Shown here: in pieces, positions 61,564-64,000 of the stretch
Layout of the letters: every line of letters begins with the position of its first letter
Numbering within the stretch: position 1 is the first letter of the stretch
The notes under the pieces: model-generated
Databases searched by the model: none
What the model was told of the DNA's origin: nothing
The model's input: only the letters and a program-made list of their open reading frames with translations
Assembly (NCBI GenBank): GCA_028564675.1
Contig: JAOVVO010000021.1
Span: forward strand, 223,121 to 287,120
Origin: Onchocerca lupi
Taxonomy: Eukaryota > Nematoda > Chromadorea > Rhabditida > Onchocercidae
Direction of reading: 5' to 3'
DNA: 64,000 nt
Position numbers and translations under genes: made by a program

Positions 61564-61644
61564 CTGTAGTAGAAAGCTTCATAATTAATTATTAAGATCA
61601 CTATCATCAAACATTTCAAATATTTTATTTTATTTTATTTTTTT

Positions 61645-62242
61645 TTTTTTGAAAATGAAAACTTCGGAAAATCATTTTCTTCTCTTTTTTATCTTCTAAA
61701 AAAAGGTATCACAATCCGCTTAACATTGTGTTATAGACTATTAATGGCAATTTGTCTAGATTCAAGTTTTATAAAGAACCATAAATAAGGGCGAGGCTAA
61801 AAATTTTATCATGCCTAGGAAGTTTTTTTTTTTTTTAAGTGAAAACATTGAAAAATCTTTTCTCTTATTTTTTTTGTACTTTTTGAAGAAAAACAACAAA
61901 ATCCATTTAGCATTACCTATGAACCTAATTAACGGTATATTTTCTAGGCTTAAGCTACATAAAGAATTGTAAATAAAGGCTAGGCTAAATGTTTGATTTA
62001 TGTCCAGAAAGTTTTTCTTTAGAAAGCAAAAACATTGAAAAACACTTTTTTTTCCCTTTGTACTTTTTGCAGAAAGATATCATAATCCATCGAGCATTAC
62101 CTTATAGACACTTAATAGCGGTGAATTTACTAGACTTAAGCTATATAAAAAAAAGTCCTAAATAAAGGCCAAGCCAAATAATTTATCATGTCTAGGAAGT
62201 TTTTCTCTTTTCCTTTTAAAGTAAAAAATTGGAAAATCCTTC

Positions 62243-62248
<6 letters not shown>
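61645..62248 (+). repeat. minisatellite, ~180-bp unit, three full copies and a partial
   Basis: Each unit contains GAAAACATTGAAAAAT, a pyrimidine run ending CTTTTTG, ATCACAATCC(A/G), TAGCATTACCTTATAGAC, TCTAGACTTAAGCTATATAA, CTAAATAAAGGC(T/C)AG and TTTATCATGTCTAGGAAGTT. Units start near 61650, 61840 and 62020; the fourth is cut by the poly(T). Confidence 0.85.

Positions 62249-62329
<81 letters not shown>
62249..62329 (+). repeat. poly(T) tract, 81 bases
   Basis: The longest homopolymer in the window. It terminates the minisatellite array. Confidence 0.95.
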
Positions 62330-62330
<1 letters not shown>

Positions 62331-63551
62331 TATATTTTGTTGCTAATATTTAGATATTAATGTATATTTGAAGTTTCATACTTCTAGTCTTTTAATTCTT
62401 GGACAAAAGGAGAAAAAAAAAAGATATATTATCGATTTTGGAATTTAACTGAGATAGCCATGCGTGAAATTATCATGCTTCTGAAAATCGAAATATGAAT
62501 TATTTTAAAATAAGCAAATAAGTAAGGTTGAAAACGATCATTTTCAGAAAAAAAGAAAAAAAAAAAAAACGAAAAAATGTGAGAAAAAGAACAAGAAAGG
62601 AAGTTAGTTTTTTGAATTTTCATTAATATTTTGAAAAATAGTTAATAGGAAAAATTGAATTGAAATTCTTTTCTTAACTATTTCCTTTTTTCATTTTGTC
62701 TTTTTTTTAATTTAATTTTTTTTAAAATTTTCTTATAAAAATTGAAAACTATTAATAGATAGATAAGTTATTTATTTGTAATCTAAATAAATGATTCATT
62801 TCTTCATTCCATAAAGTATTTCAAAATTTCCTTTCCACTTATGCTTTCCACTAAAAGTTCCTCTTTTAAAAGCTCAAAGTTCTTCAAAAAAAAAAAAAAA
62901 AAATACAAAAAAAAAAAACAAAAAACAAAAAATTCATTTTAGAAAAAAAATTACGAAAAAACATACAAAAACTTTTTTCTTTTTTCAAATATGCTCTGAG
63001 CATATTGATTCTTCTTTTTTTTTCCTTAAACTCCAAGTTAAATTTGAATTGTTCAACAATTTATAATTTTGGAATTTAGTACGAAGTGCGCTAAAGACTA
63101 GGATTATCGATTGAGTCTTTTTTTTTTTAATTACCTAAAGAATAACTTATTTTTTCGTTTTCCACTTCTAAGCACTAATCATTACGCTATTAAAAAATGC
63201 ATCTTTTTTGAAGGAAAAAAAAGTGCTTAGAATTAAATTTTAAATTGCGCAACAATTTATAATTTCGGAATTTATTATGAAAATATGTTGAGAAATAATA
63301 AATTATCGACCGAAACAAAATGACAAATTATGAAATTTCTAAAGCTTTATTAAGAGTAAATTTTTAGTATAGCAGAAGAAGAAAAGGAAAAAATGAGCAA
63401 TTTCCTTTACAACTTTATTCTCTTAATATTTAAAAAAAAAAAAAAAAAAAACACTACAAGAATGAAATTAGAAAAAGCTTTCAAGCATATTGATTAATTT
63501 GCTTGAAATGTAACATTTCAGGAAAAAAAAATTCAATTACTAATAATAGCG

Positions 63552-63555
<4 letters not shown>

Positions 63556-63585
<30 letters not shown>
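63556..63585 (+). repeat. AT dinucleotide microsatellite
   Basis: About fifteen AT units. A shorter tract lies at about 58769-58785. Confidence 0.9.
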
Positions 63586-63588
<3 letters not shown>

Positions 63589-64000
63589 AATATTCCATTA
63601 AAATAAATCTAATTATTCCTTCAAACTTAATTTATGCAACTATAAACTTGCTTTAGCAAAAAGCAAAACTTTCAAAAAATAATAAATATGATTTTCGCAA
63701 ATATTTCAATCAAAATTCATTTAAATGTTATGAAAAAAAAAAAAAAAAAAAAAACTAAGATCAAGAATTACTTTTTCGTTTTTTTTTCCTCGCTCAAATA
63801 ATCATTGAAGTATTCATAGAAACTGATGTTTTCAAATTTTTTACACATATCAATTGTCGATAAAAACTAGGCTAGCAAAATTTTGGAAAAAATAAGCCTC
63901 ATTCGATAATTAATAATTTATTCAAGCATTAAATTAGCAAGCCTTTTTAGTTTGGAAGTTCTAAAATTCCTGTAAACAACTCTTGCACTATATATATATA

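Larger units (their letters stand above)
61564..64000. other. repeat-rich intergenic end of window
   Basis: No exon was recognised. Contains the 180-bp minisatellite, long poly(T) and several poly(A) runs, and an AT dinucleotide tract. Confidence 0.55.

Overview
The window looks like nuclear DNA from a parasitic nematode, most likely a filarial (Onchocercidae-type) worm. This is inferred from about 70-75% A+T, many introns of roughly 50-900 bp ending in TTTCAG, trans-splice-like acceptors a few bases before start codons, and nematode-expanded families such as a Patched-related protein and a tandem BTB protein. No bacterial genes, tRNAs, rRNAs or CRISPR arrays were seen.

Layout: (1) 1-1342, the 3' part of a HEMK2/N6AMT1-type methyltransferase (+). 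(2) About 2260-8175, a repeat-rich accessory block. It has two arrays of a roughly 144-bp satellite in opposite orientation. Inside the left array lies a truncated replication-protein (Rep) helicase fragment resembling circovirus/cyclovirus-type CRESS-DNA viruses (2608-3017, -), the most unusual item here. A diverged direct duplication and an interspersed element with inverted ends follow. (3) 8721-11255, an OVCA2-type serine hydrolase (+), convergent with a small secreted thrombospondin type 1 protein (12231-14218, -). (4) 14219-21381, gene-poor A+T-rich DNA with minisatellites. (5) 21382-26495, a TMEM151 homologue (+) with a partly duplicated exon. (6) 29314-31396, an unrecognised disordered protein (+). 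(7) 33019-37398, rab-21 and a PPIH/CYN-11 cyclophilin, both -, spaced so that they could be one transcription unit. (8) 37399-43924, a long intergenic region with simple repeats and a near-perfect hairpin. (9) 43925-54404, a 16-exon Patched-related RND transporter-like gene (+), complete at 870 codons. (10) 55835-61563, a ten-exon tandem BTB protein with a C-terminal Cys-rich module (-). (11) From 61564 to the end, a 180-bp minisatellite, an 81-base poly(T) and other simple repeats.

Exon models were built by hand from homology, phase and splice signals; in the complete models every exon junction keeps frame. A striking by-product is that five of about 57 introns have to use a GC donor (four are GCAAGT) to keep the reading frame. 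The genes serve unrelated cell functions: translation-factor methylation, membrane traffic, pre-mRNA splicing, sterol/lipid-type membrane transport and protein scaffolding. They do not form a single pathway.
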